Source of the DNA: Sphingobacterium spiritivorum ATCC 33861
GTDB taxonomy: Bacteria; Bacteroidota; Bacteroidia; Sphingobacteriales; Sphingobacteriaceae
NCBI RefSeq assembly: GCF_000143765.1
Contig: NZ_GL379770.1
Location: forward strand, 1 to 64,000
Direction of reading: 5' to 3'
DNA length: 64,000 nucleotides
Both the position numbers and the translations under genes were made by a program. The notes beneath the pieces are model-generated. The model searched no databases. It was not told where the DNA came from and saw only the letters and a list, made by a program, of their open reading frames with translations. Positions 16,488 through 25,203 of this stretch are shown piece by piece; within the stretch, counting starts at the first letter, position 1, and the number at the start of each line of letters is the position of its first letter.

Positions 16488-17360
16488 ATGGGAAATATAA
16501 TAGATACCATAGGAAATACACCTTTAGTCGAGATTACCAAGTTTCATAACAATCCAAAGGTAAAAATCTACGCCAAAATGGAGGGAAATAATCCGGCCGG
16601 ATCCGTTAAAGACAGGGCTGCATTGAATATGATCCGCTCGGCACTGAAACGGGGTGAGATTACAGGGGAGTCCAAACTTATAGAAGCGACCAGTGGTAAT
16701 ACTGGTATTGCATTGGCTATGATTGCAGGTATGTATGGCTTAAGTCTGGAATTGGTGATGCCGAGTACTTCTACTCGTGAACGGACACTCACAATGGAAG
16801 CCTTTGGAGCTAAAGTGACACTTCTGGAATCTATGGAGGTTTGCAGGGATTATGCGGAGGATAAAGCGGCTTCAGGTGAGTATTTTATTCTTAATCAATT
16901 TGCGAATCCGGATAATTATAAAGCACATATCAAGACAACCGGACCAGAGATATGGCGAGATACAGAAGGAAAGATTACCCACTTTGTGAGTGCAATGGGA
17001 ACGACAGGCACGATTATGGGAAATTCAATGTTTCTGAAAGAGAAAAATGCAGATATACAGATTGTCGGTTGTCAGCCTACGGAGGAATCTTCTATTCCCG
17101 GTATTCGCAGGTGGCCTCAGGAATATCTGCCTAAAATATTTGATGCTTCCCGTGTGGACAGGGTCATTGATATTTCACAGGCTGAATCTACACAGATGGC
17201 CCGTGAGCTTGTAAAAAGAGAAGGAATATTTGCAGGAATGAGTACAGGGGGTGCTTTTGCTGCAGCACTCAAGGTTGCTAATGAACTTGAGGAAGGGGTA
17301 ATTGTATTTATTGCCTGTGATCGCGGAGACCGGTATCTGAGCTCTGACCTATTCGGATAA
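16488..17360 (+). CDS. cysM: Cysteine synthase (O-acetylserine sulfhydrylase B)
   Basis: 290 residues, PLP enzyme converting O-acetylserine and sulfide (or thiosulfate) to cysteine. The PLP lysine is K41 in NPAGSVKDRAA; the phosphate loop and substrate loop EATSGNTGIA are intact. The short length and the RWPQEYLPKIF segment near residue 205 favour CysM over CysK. Two bases after cysE; a strong bidirectional terminator follows. Confidence 0.92.
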   Translation: MGNIIDTIGNTPLVEITKFHNNPKVKIYAKMEGNNPAGSVKDRAALNMIRSALKRGEITGESKLIEATSGNTGIALAMIAGMYGLSLELVMPSTSTRERTLTMEAFGAKVTLLESMEVCRDYAEDKAASGEYFILNQFANPDNYKAHIKTTGPEIWRDTEGKITHFVSAMGTTGTIMGNSMFLKEKNADIQIVGCQPTEESSIPGIRRWPQEYLPKIFDASRVDRVIDISQAESTQMARELVKREGIFAGMSTGGAFAAALKVANELEEGVIVFIACDRGDRYLSSDLFG

Positions 17361-17379
17361 AATAAATGACGTTTTATCT

Positions 17380-17412
17380 AAAAGCGCTGTCCGTTTACCG
17401 GGCAGCGCTTTT
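17380..17412. terminator. Bidirectional terminator, cysM / secreted protein
   Basis: A 14-bp stem (17380-17393 with 17399-17412) including one G-T pair, with A and T tracts on both sides, between convergent genes. Confidence 0.85.
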
Positions 17413-17415
17413 GGT

Positions 17416-18105
17416 TTATTCTGTTTCTCTGCTCCAGATTTCAAAGATCGGATCACCCTTTGAGCTTTTGCCGCTGTGATGCCAGTCATTACCTTTTATT
17501 TCTCCCCGGAAGCTGAGCGTAGCGCCCACACGGCTATTATCCCTGGAGAAAAATAGCAGTTTTTCTGTGTACTGGTTATCCTGGAAAGAGTAGTTACCAC
17601 CTCCTGTGCCGTAGAATCCTTTTTGAGCAGGATTGATAGCGATCCACTGAAAATAACCATCTACCAATATTTTAATGGTTTTGCGGTCCCCTCTTTTAAT
17701 GCTGTTGATGTTTTCTCCTTCTTTTCTGCCTGTGATTCTCCATAAACCATCCAAATTTTGGGGTTTTCCGACCGCTTTTGTATAGGTTTGCTCATTCAGC
17801 GTCAACTTATTTCCGGTCATTTTTGATTTGTATAGCTGCTTACTACCCACTTTGTCAGAATCCTGAGAATTAAATTCTACCGCTACCTGTATTCCCTTGC
17901 TATCAGCCTGAATGGGCCCTCCCCATGTGTAAACAAAATTATTTTCACTGAATTGAGTATAGGTACAATACTGATCTTTAAATAACCAGAGCTCCGTAGT
18001 GCCATCCTTTGTTGATAGATAAGCCCCTTCTAACGTTGGTTGCTGAGCAGAAACAGGAGACAGGCTACATAGCGCAATGATAAGTGTAAAAAGCAAAGTT
18101 CTCAT
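17416..18105 (-). CDS. Secreted protein of unknown function, two-domain
   Basis: 229 residues, signal peptide (SPVSAQQ). Two related halves appear: LEGAYLSTKDGTTELWLFKDQYC and LDGLWRITGRKEG with a following FQWIAINPAQKGFYGTGGGNYSF strand region. Each begins with a Leu-(Glu/Asp)-Gly-Ala/Leu-Tyr/Trp strand as in small lipocalin-like barrels. Conserved in Bacteroidota as membrane-or-secreted protein; no function known to me. Its start is 90 bp from the next minus-strand gene. Confidence 0.65.
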   Translation of the reverse strand: MRTLLFTLIIALCSLSPVSAQQPTLEGAYLSTKDGTTELWLFKDQYCTYTQFSENNFVYTWGGPIQADSKGIQVAVEFNSQDSDKVGSKQLYKSKMTGNKLTLNEQTYTKAVGKPQNLDGLWRITGRKEGENINSIKRGDRKTIKILVDGYFQWIAINPAQKGFYGTGGGNYSFQDNQYTEKLLFFSRDNSRVGATLSFRGEIKGNDWHHSGKSSKGDPIFEIWSRETE

Positions 18106-18193
18106 GACGTATAGTTATTGGTTATCCATTAATATACGAATGAAGCTATGCTTTTGTTTGCCGGAAGAGAAGGGAATGAAGAATCTGAGCTTG

Positions 18194-18484
18194 CTATCTG
18201 CCGCCGTACAGATCGAACAAATGCTCCCATTCTGCTGACAGAGATGAGGAAAAAACAGGTTGTTTTGCTCTGTTATACCAGTAATTGGCATTCCATTGAT
18301 CTCCTTCTTTGCGGTGGAGATAAGCATGTATATGTGCGGATACCGTATCGTGTAACTGATCTATAAGATCATGGGCGGTCTGCCAATCCCCTTTAGCATC
18401 ATACCATAATGATTGAAGATGAACAGAAAAATCTGCGGGTGGTTCAGGATGCAACAGAGACGCATCAAATGTAGAACGTTTCAT
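18194..18484 (-). CDS. Small conserved helical protein
   Basis: 96 residues, soluble and Trp/His-rich. The core LQSLWYDAKGDWQTAHDLID followed by HAYLHRKEGDQWNANYWYNRA is a conserved pattern that I recognise from hypothetical proteins of several phyla; the spacing of W/A/Y residues suggests a TPR-like helix pair. Real gene rather than a shadow: ATG start, no overlap with a better frame. Function unknown. Confidence 0.7.
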   Translation of the reverse strand: MKRSTFDASLLHPEPPADFSVHLQSLWYDAKGDWQTAHDLIDQLHDTVSAHIHAYLHRKEGDQWNANYWYNRAKQPVFSSSLSAEWEHLFDLYGGR

Positions 18485-18516
18485 AGGATTAAATTAGACA
18501 AACTCGTTTAAAATAA

Positions 18517-18547
18517 AAAATCCTTACCCGTAAAGGATAAGGATTTT
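18517..18547 (-). terminator. Terminator after the histone-like gene
   Basis: AAAATCCTTA (18517-18526) pairs with TAAGGATTTT (18538-18547). It lies 20 bp beyond the stop of the minus-strand small gene and continues into A-rich sequence (T-rich on the minus strand). Confidence 0.75.
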
Positions 18548-18566
18548 CTATCTCCGAAAATTGAAA

Positions 18567-18746
18567 TTATTTTCCGTCGTTTTTCTTAGCAGTAACTTCG
18601 TTACGGATGTCTTGCGCTAAAGTTTTGATTTCTTGTAAACCTTTACGTACACGCGTACCTGCAGCAGCGTTTCCGTTGTTGAAAAATTTGTCCGCATCTG
18701 CTTCGATTGAAGCTACCAGCTCTTTTAATTTAGTGTAGTTTTCCAT
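18567..18746 (-). CDS. Histone H1-like small basic protein
   Basis: 59 residues, translated here by hand: MENYTKLKELVASIEADADK, then FFNNGNAAAGTRVRKGLQEI and KTLAQDIRNEVTAKKNDGK. Amphipathic helices with GNAAAGTRVRKGLQEIK match the histone-H1-like (Hc1-type) small proteins annotated in many Bacteroidota. Probably binds DNA and shapes the nucleoid. ATG start, independent transcription unit with its own terminator, and AT-rich upstream region. Strand and frame are supported by the terminator placement. Confidence 0.85.
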   Translation of the reverse strand: MENYTKLKELVASIEADADKFFNNGNAAAGTRVRKGLQEIKTLAQDIRNEVTAKKNDGK

Positions 18747-18870
18747 TTTTAATTAATATAATTATAGTTTTCTTTAATTAATCCTCAAACGATGTTATAA
18801 ATATACAAAAAGCAATGAAAGCATAAATATTTTTTCATCTTTTTTTGCTGAAAAAGTTATTTAATAGCAG

Positions 18871-21009
18871 TTATTCTACAATTTTCAGTTCTTCAATGAT
18901 ATTTGTAGCTCCAGCAAACTTATCAATGATAAATAATACATAACGGATGTCTACAGATATTGTACGTTGTAGTTTTGGATCGAAGATCACATCTCCGGCC
19001 ATTGCTTCAATGTTACCATCAAAAGCCAGGCCAATTAATTCACCATTGCCGTTAATTACAGGAGATCCTGAATTTCCTCCGGTAATGTCGTTGTTGCTCA
19101 GGAAATTAACAGGCATGTATCCTTTCTTGTCTGCATAACGACCAAAGTCTTTTGTATTGTACAGATCAATCAGACGCTGCGGAAGGTCGAATTCTTCGTC
19201 TCCTTTTTTGTACTTCGCAATCGTTCCTTTTAGTGTGGTATAGTAATTTTCCGCTGCATCATTTTTTGCATTTGGAGGGAGTGCCATTATCGAACCATAT
19301 GTTAAACGTAAAGTACTGTTCGCATCAGGATAATATTTTCCTTTTGGGTTTGATTCCAGTACTCCGGCGATGTATTTACGGTGTGCGGCCTGGAATTTTC
19401 CTTCGGCTTCTTCCTGACCCGGTAATACTTCACGGTATTTGGTCATTAAAGCTGAAGAAATAAGGAACAACGGATCTTGTGCAACGGCTGCAGCATCAGG
19501 GTTGGCAAGAAAAGCATTTACTTTTTCAGATGAAGCAAAGATACTTGTCGCAAATGCCTGCTCTATATCCTTACTGAAATCTCCGCCATTTTTGCTTGCT
19601 AATGTTGCAATGTAAGGAGCAATAGCGCCACCTTTCTTAGCATACAGATTAAGTTCTTGTGTCAATACTTCTATCTCCAGAGGCTGATACAGTTTTTCAT
19701 AAGAATCCTGAACGAAAGCATTTAGCTTAGGAAGCATCTCTGCTCTTTTTGCTTCATTTTCTTTTGCATATTGAGCAAGACCTCCACCCAGATTTGCCGG
19801 AAGTGCAGCGAAAGTTGAAGAACGGATCATACCGGTAAGGTAATTGTCGTGTTTTGCTTTTTCATTAGTAGCTGCGTAATAATCGTTGATGGTTTTGATA
19901 ACATCCCCATACTTAGCCTTATTAGCTGCTTTGTTAGCCCATTTATTGAATTTAGCTTCTTCTACTGCTTTTGTAGCTGCTGTCTTATGGAAGGTCAGTG
20001 CATCGATCATACCCTGACGGTTTTTCCAGTAGTTGGCTACACCCGAGTATTTGGAAGCATAGTTGATTTTTACTTCCTGATCCCGATCCATGTATTTTTT
20101 CATGGCATCCAGACCTGTTTTTGAAGATTCCACCCATGCCGGATAAGCAAATTTTACATTTTGCTCAATACCTGCTGAAGGCATCCATCTGTTTGTACGG
20201 CCCGGATATCCCAGAATCATTGCAAAGTCGTTATCCTTAAAACCTTTCAGACTGACAGGAAGAAAGTGTTTTGGTTTCAACGGAACATTCTCTTTGGAAT
20301 ACTGTGCAGGATTACCGTCTTTGTCTCCGTAGACACGGAAGATAGAAAAATCCCCGGTATGGCGTGGCCATTCCCAGTTATCTGTATCGCCACCGAATTT
20401 ACCTATGCTGTTAGGAGGCGTACCTACCAGACGAACATCTGTATAATCCTGATAAACGAAGTAGTAATACTCATTTCCATTGTAGAAAGATCTTACAGAT
20501 ACTACATATTTACCACCTTCGCTGTTTTCTGTCTGGATTTTTGCAATCTCCTGATTAATGATTTTCTCACGTTCCTTTTCGGTCATTTTATCATTTACAA
20601 GACCAAGAATACGCTTTGAAACATCATCCATGCGTACGAAAAAGCGTACAAATAAAGATTTAGGCTTTAATTCTTCCGCTTTTGTTTTAGCCCAGAAACC
20701 GTTAGTCAGGTGGTCATTCTCTGGTGTAGACAGCTCAGCGATAGCACCGTAACCACAGTGGTGATTGGTAAATACCAGGCCCTGATTAGACACGATCTCT
20801 GCTGTACATCCTCCGTTGAATTGTACGATCGCATCTTTAAGACTGGAATTGTTAATGCTGTAAATTTCTTCAGCTGTTAATTTTAAGCCTTTTTTCTGCA
20901 TATCTGCCATATTCAGGCGTTTGATGTGCATTAAAAACCACATCCCCTCGTCGGCAAATGAGCTTAGACTTACTGCAAATAGCAGTACGAAAATCCATAA
21001 TTTTTTCAT
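18871..21009 (-). CDS. S46-family dipeptidyl peptidase (DPP7/DPP11 type)
   Basis: 712 residues with a signal peptide (SLSSFADEG), so periplasmic. S46 serine peptidases remove dipeptides from the N-terminus of oligopeptides. The chymotrypsin-like double barrel is recognised by TNHHCGYGAI near residue 85 (catalytic His) and GGNSGSPVINGNGELIGLAFDG near residue 650 (catalytic Ser), with a helical insertion in between. The residue after AFD is Gly; as I recall, DPP11 enzymes have Arg there, so DPP7-like specificity for hydrophobic P1 is more likely. Length is normal for the family. Monocistronic. Confidence 0.88.
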   Translation of the reverse strand: MKKLWIFVLLFAVSLSSFADEGMWFLMHIKRLNMADMQKKGLKLTAEEIYSINNSSLKDAIVQFNGGCTAEIVSNQGLVFTNHHCGYGAIAELSTPENDHLTNGFWAKTKAEELKPKSLFVRFFVRMDDVSKRILGLVNDKMTEKEREKIINQEIAKIQTENSEGGKYVVSVRSFYNGNEYYYFVYQDYTDVRLVGTPPNSIGKFGGDTDNWEWPRHTGDFSIFRVYGDKDGNPAQYSKENVPLKPKHFLPVSLKGFKDNDFAMILGYPGRTNRWMPSAGIEQNVKFAYPAWVESSKTGLDAMKKYMDRDQEVKINYASKYSGVANYWKNRQGMIDALTFHKTAATKAVEEAKFNKWANKAANKAKYGDVIKTINDYYAATNEKAKHDNYLTGMIRSSTFAALPANLGGGLAQYAKENEAKRAEMLPKLNAFVQDSYEKLYQPLEIEVLTQELNLYAKKGGAIAPYIATLASKNGGDFSKDIEQAFATSIFASSEKVNAFLANPDAAAVAQDPLFLISSALMTKYREVLPGQEEAEGKFQAAHRKYIAGVLESNPKGKYYPDANSTLRLTYGSIMALPPNAKNDAAENYYTTLKGTIAKYKKGDEEFDLPQRLIDLYNTKDFGRYADKKGYMPVNFLSNNDITGGNSGSPVINGNGELIGLAFDGNIEAMAGDVIFDPKLQRTISVDIRYVLFIIDKFAGATNIIEELKIVE

Positions 21010-21213
21010 ATCAACCTTTTAAGTTCTTTTATATCTAGGACAAAGTTGCTTTAAAATAGGTGTAAATCAAAATCTGAGGGTTGCATAATCAGAAAAATCT
21101 GAGTTTTATATCGGCTCTCAAATCACTGTCCGTAGCCTGTGGTAGTACTTTATTGTGTAGTTACTCCGTCAAATCTGATGGTAATGTGACCTTTTCATAT
21201 AAATGCTTTTCGC

Positions 21214-21221
21214 TATCTTTG
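21214..21221 (+). promoter_or_regulatory. -7 box of the DEAD-box helicase gene
   Basis: TATCTTTG, exact TAnnTTTG. Its G is 5 nt before the A of the ATG at 21226, predicting a leaderless transcript. No clear -33 TTG; a T-run lies about 20 nt upstream. Confidence 0.65.
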
Positions 21222-21225
21222 CCAA

Positions 21226-22578
21226 ATGCAAAACTCTTTTGAAGATTTCAAGTTCAATAAACAGATCCTCAATGCTATCTCAGAAGCTGGTTATTCCGTT
21301 CCGACGGAGATACAGCAGAAGGCTATTACCCCTGTTCTTGCAGGGCAGGATATTATGGGGATAGCGCAGACGGGAACGGGTAAAACAGCCGCGTTCGTGT
21401 TGCCTATGTTGATGAAGCTGAAATATGCGCAAGGTAAGGATATGCGTGCGCTTATCTTATCTCCTACGCGGGAGTTGGCCATGCAGATCGAAGAACATAT
21501 ACAATTGTTTTCAAAATATCTTGATCTGCGTACTGTAGTACTTTATGGTGGCCTGGGACCTAAAACGCAAATTGAAAACCTGGAAAAAGGGGTAGATATT
21601 ATTGTAGCTACACCTGGAAGGTTTTTAGATCTTTATCTGGAAGGGCATATCAATGTCAAGTCACTGAAATTTCTGGTCATGGACGAAGCCGATAAAATGA
21701 TGGATATGGGGTTTATCTCCAAGATTCACCGTATACTGGAAGTCGTACCCCGGAAAAGACAAAATCTGTTGTTTTCAGCAACAATGAGTGAACTTGTCCG
21801 CAAAATTGCAGGAGATTTTCTGGCCTTTCCTACAGTAATAGAAGTTACAGAACAGGCTACTCCGGCTAAGACAGTACAGCAGGCTGTCTATAAAGTGCCT
21901 AATCAAAAAACAAAGCTCAATCTCTTACAGCATCTTCTGAAGGATGATGAATCTTTTCACCGTCTTATTGTATTCTGTAAAACAAAGACAGTAGCAGATA
22001 ATGTATTCCACTTTCTGGAACGCAAATATGGTACAGAGCAGGTAAGAGTGATTCATGCCAACAAAGGGCAGAATACACGTATCAATTCAATCAATGCATT
22101 TAAAGAAGGTAATATCAGGATCCTGGTTGCTACAGATGTAGCTGCACGCGGGCTGGACGTTTCTAATGTGAGTCATGTGATCAATTTTGAAGTGCCTATA
22201 GTTATTGAAGATTATGTGCATCGTATAGGACGTACAGGACGTGCATTCAATGAAGGAGATGCAATCACGTTCAGTAATCCTGCCGAAGATTATTATGTTC
22301 GGAAGATCGAAAAACTTATCCGTCAATCGATTCCGGTTCTCGAAATTCCTGAAGAAGTTTTTGTTGAAAAAACAGGCTTTGAGGAACGTCAGGCTATTGC
22401 CCGTGAAATCGACAATCAGAAGAAAAAAGATGATCCTGATTTCAAAGGAGCCTTTCATGAGAAAAAATATATGCTCAATGGAGGCGGAAAACCTAAGCCT
22501 GTCAAGAAAACAGGGGCAAAGAAGACGACAGCAACAGGAAAAAAGAAAAAAGGAAAGGCTTTCAAGCCTAGTAAATAA
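21226..22578 (+). CDS. DEAD-box ATP-dependent RNA helicase (RhlE-like)
   Basis: 450 residues. All motifs in order: Q motif GYSVPTEIQ with the upstream aromatic F8, motif I AQTGTGKT (47-54), Ia PTRELA, VATPGR, II DEAD (153-156), III SAT (184-186), ARGLDV, and VI HRIGRTGR. The C-terminal tail after residue 400 is Lys-rich (KKTGAKKTTATGKKKKGKAF) and probably binds RNA. Unwinds structured RNA, for example in ribosome assembly or mRNA decay. The start is fixed by the need for F8 of the Q motif. TAATG overlap with the next gene. Confidence 0.93.
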   Translation: MQNSFEDFKFNKQILNAISEAGYSVPTEIQQKAITPVLAGQDIMGIAQTGTGKTAAFVLPMLMKLKYAQGKDMRALILSPTRELAMQIEEHIQLFSKYLDLRTVVLYGGLGPKTQIENLEKGVDIIVATPGRFLDLYLEGHINVKSLKFLVMDEADKMMDMGFISKIHRILEVVPRKRQNLLFSATMSELVRKIAGDFLAFPTVIEVTEQATPAKTVQQAVYKVPNQKTKLNLLQHLLKDDESFHRLIVFCKTKTVADNVFHFLERKYGTEQVRVIHANKGQNTRINSINAFKEGNIRILVATDVAARGLDVSNVSHVINFEVPIVIEDYVHRIGRTGRAFNEGDAITFSNPAEDYYVRKIEKLIRQSIPVLEIPEEVFVEKTGFEERQAIAREIDNQKKKDDPDFKGAFHEKKYMLNGGGKPKPVKKTGAKKTTATGKKKKGKAFKPSK

Positions 22579-22820
22579 TGGGACTGAAACTTACACCGTT
22601 AAATATCACGCTTGCCTGTATTCTGGTTTGGTTTTTTAGTGAACTGGGACATCCGGAAACAGCGATGATCTCCATCCCCTGGTTAGGAGTGCTGGTGGTA
22701 GTGCTGGCTGTTGTGGATCTTTTATTCAGAGTGTGGATAAAGGATCTGAAACGTGTGTGGATGTTTGAAATAGGATTTATTTTGGTGGTAGGTATTGTCA
22801 CCGTATTGATAAGAATATAA
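22578..22820 (+). CDS. Small membrane protein
   Basis: 80 residues with two or three hydrophobic segments (about 8-17, 30-50 and 60-78). Start overlaps the helicase stop (TAATG), and gldC begins 5 bp after it, so it is in the same operon. No family recognised. Confidence 0.65.
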   Translation: MGLKLTPLNITLACILVWFFSELGHPETAMISIPWLGVLVVVLAVVDLLFRVWIKDLKRVWMFEIGFILVVGIVTVLIRI

Positions 22821-22825
22821 AGAAT

Positions 22826-23176
22826 ATGAAAAAGGCAGAAATTAAATTACAGATAGAACTAGACGAACAGAATGTCCCTGAGACTATTCATTGGACATCC
22901 AGTGATGGTGAGTCTTCAGATGAGCTTCCTGCTAAGGCCATGTTTTTGGCACTGTGGGATGCGCAGTATAAAAACTCCATGCGTATTGATCTTTGGACCA
23001 AGGATATGCCATATGATGAAATGAAACGTTTCTTTTATGAGACCTTGCAGACTTTAGGAGATACGTTTATCCGTTCGGCTGGCGGCGATCCTATGGCTGA
23101 TAAAGTGATCGGTGATCTTCGTGATTATTGCGCGCATTTTGCAGAGAAAATGGAAGTTCTGGAACAACAACAATAG
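22826..23176 (+). CDS. gldC: Gliding motility protein GldC
   Basis: 116 residues, soluble. Matches the GldC family throughout: IKLQIELDEQNVPETIHWTS, AKAMFLALWDAQYKNSMRID, LWTKDMPYDEMKRFFYETL. The family is conserved in Bacteroidota that do not glide, so a general cytoplasmic role is likely. Operon with the helicase, the small membrane protein and the EVE gene. Confidence 0.9.
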   Translation: MKKAEIKLQIELDEQNVPETIHWTSSDGESSDELPAKAMFLALWDAQYKNSMRIDLWTKDMPYDEMKRFFYETLQTLGDTFIRSAGGDPMADKVIGDLRDYCAHFAEKMEVLEQQQ

Positions 23177-23190
23177 TAGATATTTAGTAT

Positions 23191-23604
23191 ATGAATTACT
23201 TTTTAGTAAAGTCTGAGCCTTTCAAATATAGCTGGGAGCAGTTTAATAAAGACGGACAGACCTTTTGGGACGGAGTGCGTAATTATCAGGCCAGAAATAA
23301 TATAAAGGCTATGAAAGAAGGTGATCTGGTACTTTTCTATCATAGCAATGAAGGAAAAGAAGTAGTCGGTATCGCTAAAGTAGTCAAAGAATTTTATCAT
23401 GATCCAACGACGGAAGATGAACGTTGGGTAGTGGTGGATCTTGCTCCTGTGGAGACGTTTAAAAATCCCGTGACACTGGAACAGATTAAAAGTGATACTC
23501 TGTTGCAGGATGTCGCATTAGTACGTCAGGGAAGACTTTCGGTTATGCCGTTGAAGCCGGAAGAATTCGACAGAATAGTAGAGCTGGGTAATCAGGGTAT
23601 TTAG
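23191..23604 (+). CDS. EVE-domain protein
   Basis: 137 residues, a single EVE domain (PUA-like fold): NYFLVKSEPFKYSW at the start, DGVRNYQARNNIKAMKEGDLVLFYHS, GIAKVVKEFYHDPT and VRQGRLSVMPL. EVE domains bind modified bases; in bacteria some recognise 5-methylcytosine derivatives in DNA, others act on RNA. Here it ends the helicase-gldC operon, 14 bp after gldC, which suggests an RNA-related role, but that is an inference. Confidence 0.9.
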   Translation: MNYFLVKSEPFKYSWEQFNKDGQTFWDGVRNYQARNNIKAMKEGDLVLFYHSNEGKEVVGIAKVVKEFYHDPTTEDERWVVVDLAPVETFKNPVTLEQIKSDTLLQDVALVRQGRLSVMPLKPEEFDRIVELGNQGI

Positions 23605-23679
23605 TATGATGATGGGGGAATTGTCTTCTCCGTCGCTTAATATAAATTTCCACCCGCAGGTCTTCTGACTTTTAAAAAG

Positions 23680-23724
23680 CTATAGGTATGAGTATATATC
23701 ATTATAGAATACTCATATCTATAG
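23680..23724. terminator. Long stem between EVE gene and thioesterase gene
   Basis: A 16-bp stem (23680-23695 with 23709-23724) with one G-T pair and a 13-base loop, between convergent genes. No strong T-tract. Confidence 0.65.
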
Positions 23725-23730
23725 TCTGAT

Positions 23731-24258
23731 TTAATCCTTTTGTTCCAGCATTTTCAGCAGCTTTTTGATCCCCGTAGCATGCTGAGGTTTGATTTTTCCC
23801 GCAAGTATCAGTCTGAGCTCCCGACGTTGCAAAGCTTCATCATATAGTTTATGTTCTTTTTCTGTTTCCGGAATCAGCTCAGGTATAGGCTGTGGTTGTG
23901 TATGCTCGTCTACAGCTACAAATGTATAATACGCTTCATTAGATTTTACTTTTGTACCTAATGGCAGATTCTGAGCGAATACTTCCATCCGGACTTCCAG
24001 GGATGTATTAAAAGCGCGTGTCACCTGAGCTTCTATTGTTAGCACTTCTCCCAGTTTGATGGATCTTTTGAAAGATACATTGTCCACAGACACGGTGACC
24101 ACAGGACTATTTGCATGTTTCTGAGCTGCCATTGCAGAACATATATCCATCCAGTAGAGCAGACGCCCTCCCATCAGATTATTAAATGTATTGGTATCAT
24201 TGGGAAGAACAAGCTCGTTCATCACCATGTAAGATTCCTTTGCAGTTTTTGATTTCAT
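23731..24258 (-). CDS. Acyl-CoA thioesterase (hotdog fold)
   Basis: 175 residues. Single hotdog domain of the YciA/BACH group: LPNDTNTFNNLMGGRLLYWMD (catalytic Asn/Asp helix), VVTVSVDNVSFKRSIKLGEVL, and the C-terminal basic extension. Hydrolyses acyl-CoA to free acid and CoA. Ten bases after the reductase gene on the same strand, so third gene of the M28 peptidase operon. The chain-length preference is not visible. Confidence 0.88.
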   Translation of the reverse strand: MKSKTAKESYMVMNELVLPNDTNTFNNLMGGRLLYWMDICSAMAAQKHANSPVVTVSVDNVSFKRSIKLGEVLTIEAQVTRAFNTSLEVRMEVFAQNLPLGTKVKSNEAYYTFVAVDEHTQPQPIPELIPETEKEHKLYDEALQRRELRLILAGKIKPQHATGIKKLLKMLEQKD

Positions 24259-24268
24259 ATATTTTTAC

Positions 24269-25195
24269 TTAACCATTCAATGGTCTGAATGTTTTGAATT
24301 GCTGGTCAATCAGATGCAGACTCTCTCTAAAAGGAGTAGGCCGGTAGTCTAACAGACGTTTTGCTTTTGACAGATCAAATCCGGTTTTGCGGGGTCTGTT
24401 GTCTGTTTGTCCTATCGTAGCGGCTGATATCTCGCTGATATATGTACGGTCAAAATTCCAGAAATCAGCTATCGTGTATACGGCCTCTGCAATGCTCATC
24501 ATTTCTTCACCGGAGATATGAAAGATACCTGTTGGTTGCTTTTCAATAGCAGATTTGCAGGCTCTTGCCAGATCATCCACAAATGTAGGCATACGCCACT
24601 GGTCATTGACCACCTTTATCGCTTCTTGTTTACTGAGTTTATCTTTGGCCCATAATACCAGATTAGATCTTTTCTCATCGGCAATAATCCCATATACCAG
24701 GATAGTACGAAGTACTGCATACTTGCATTGAGTCAGCGCAAGAGCGCTTTCCGAATTGACTTTACTTCTACCGTAAGCACTTAAGGGATTCGTCGGATCA
24801 TCCTCTTTATAAGGGCCGTTTTTTCCGTCAAATACGAAATCAGTGGAGAGATGGACAATATAGCTGTTATTCAGAGCTGCATATCTTCCTAATTGTGCTA
24901 CAACATCAATATTCAGACGCTGGCATAGTTCAGGTTGTTCCTCACAGGCCTCTACGCTTGTTAATGCTGCGGTATGGATGATAGATGCCGGCTTATAGTG
25001 TTGCAGTATATTATCTAATGCCTCTGTATCCAGAATGTCCAGCTGTCTAAATGTGTAATCTGCTTTATTGGGATTACGGTTCTCTCCTTTAGAAGTAGCA
25101 ATGACTTTATACCGGGAATCTGCAGATAAGAGATCTGTCAGTTTTTGTCCTAAAAAGCCGTTTGCGCCGGTGATCAGTACTGTAGTCTTGCTCAT
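24269..25195 (-). CDS. RmlD-like SDR reductase (dTDP-4-dehydrorhamnose reductase family)
   Basis: 308 residues, extended short-chain dehydrogenase. NAD(P)-binding GANGFLGQ (residues 9-16), HTAALTSVEACE, LSTDFVFDG and the catalytic YGRSK. RmlD reduces dTDP-4-dehydrorhamnose, but rmlA, rmlB and rmlC are not adjacent, so it may be a paralogue with another nucleotide sugar or cofactor. Eight bases from the M28 peptidase gene and 10 from the thioesterase gene; the three form an operon with no obvious common pathway. Confidence 0.8.
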   Translation of the reverse strand: MSKTTVLITGANGFLGQKLTDLLSADSRYKVIATSKGENRNPNKADYTFRQLDILDTEALDNILQHYKPASIIHTAALTSVEACEEQPELCQRLNIDVVAQLGRYAALNNSYIVHLSTDFVFDGKNGPYKEDDPTNPLSAYGRSKVNSESALALTQCKYAVLRTILVYGIIADEKRSNLVLWAKDKLSKQEAIKVVNDQWRMPTFVDDLARACKSAIEKQPTGIFHISGEEMMSIAEAVYTIADFWNFDRTYISEISAATIGQTDNRPRKTGFDLSKAKRLLDYRPTPFRESLHLIDQQFKTFRPLNG

Positions 25196-25203
25196 CTGCT
25201 GGA

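Noticed and set aside
22241..22639. 132-codon plus-strand ORF overlapping the helicase C-terminus
   Set aside because: Out-of-frame reading of the Lys-rich tail; the overlapping helicase and small membrane protein frames are coherent.
22826..23176. gldC as evidence that the organism glides
   Set aside because: GldC, GldA and GldFG occur in non-gliding Bacteroidota; the gldKLMN/sprA core is not in this window.
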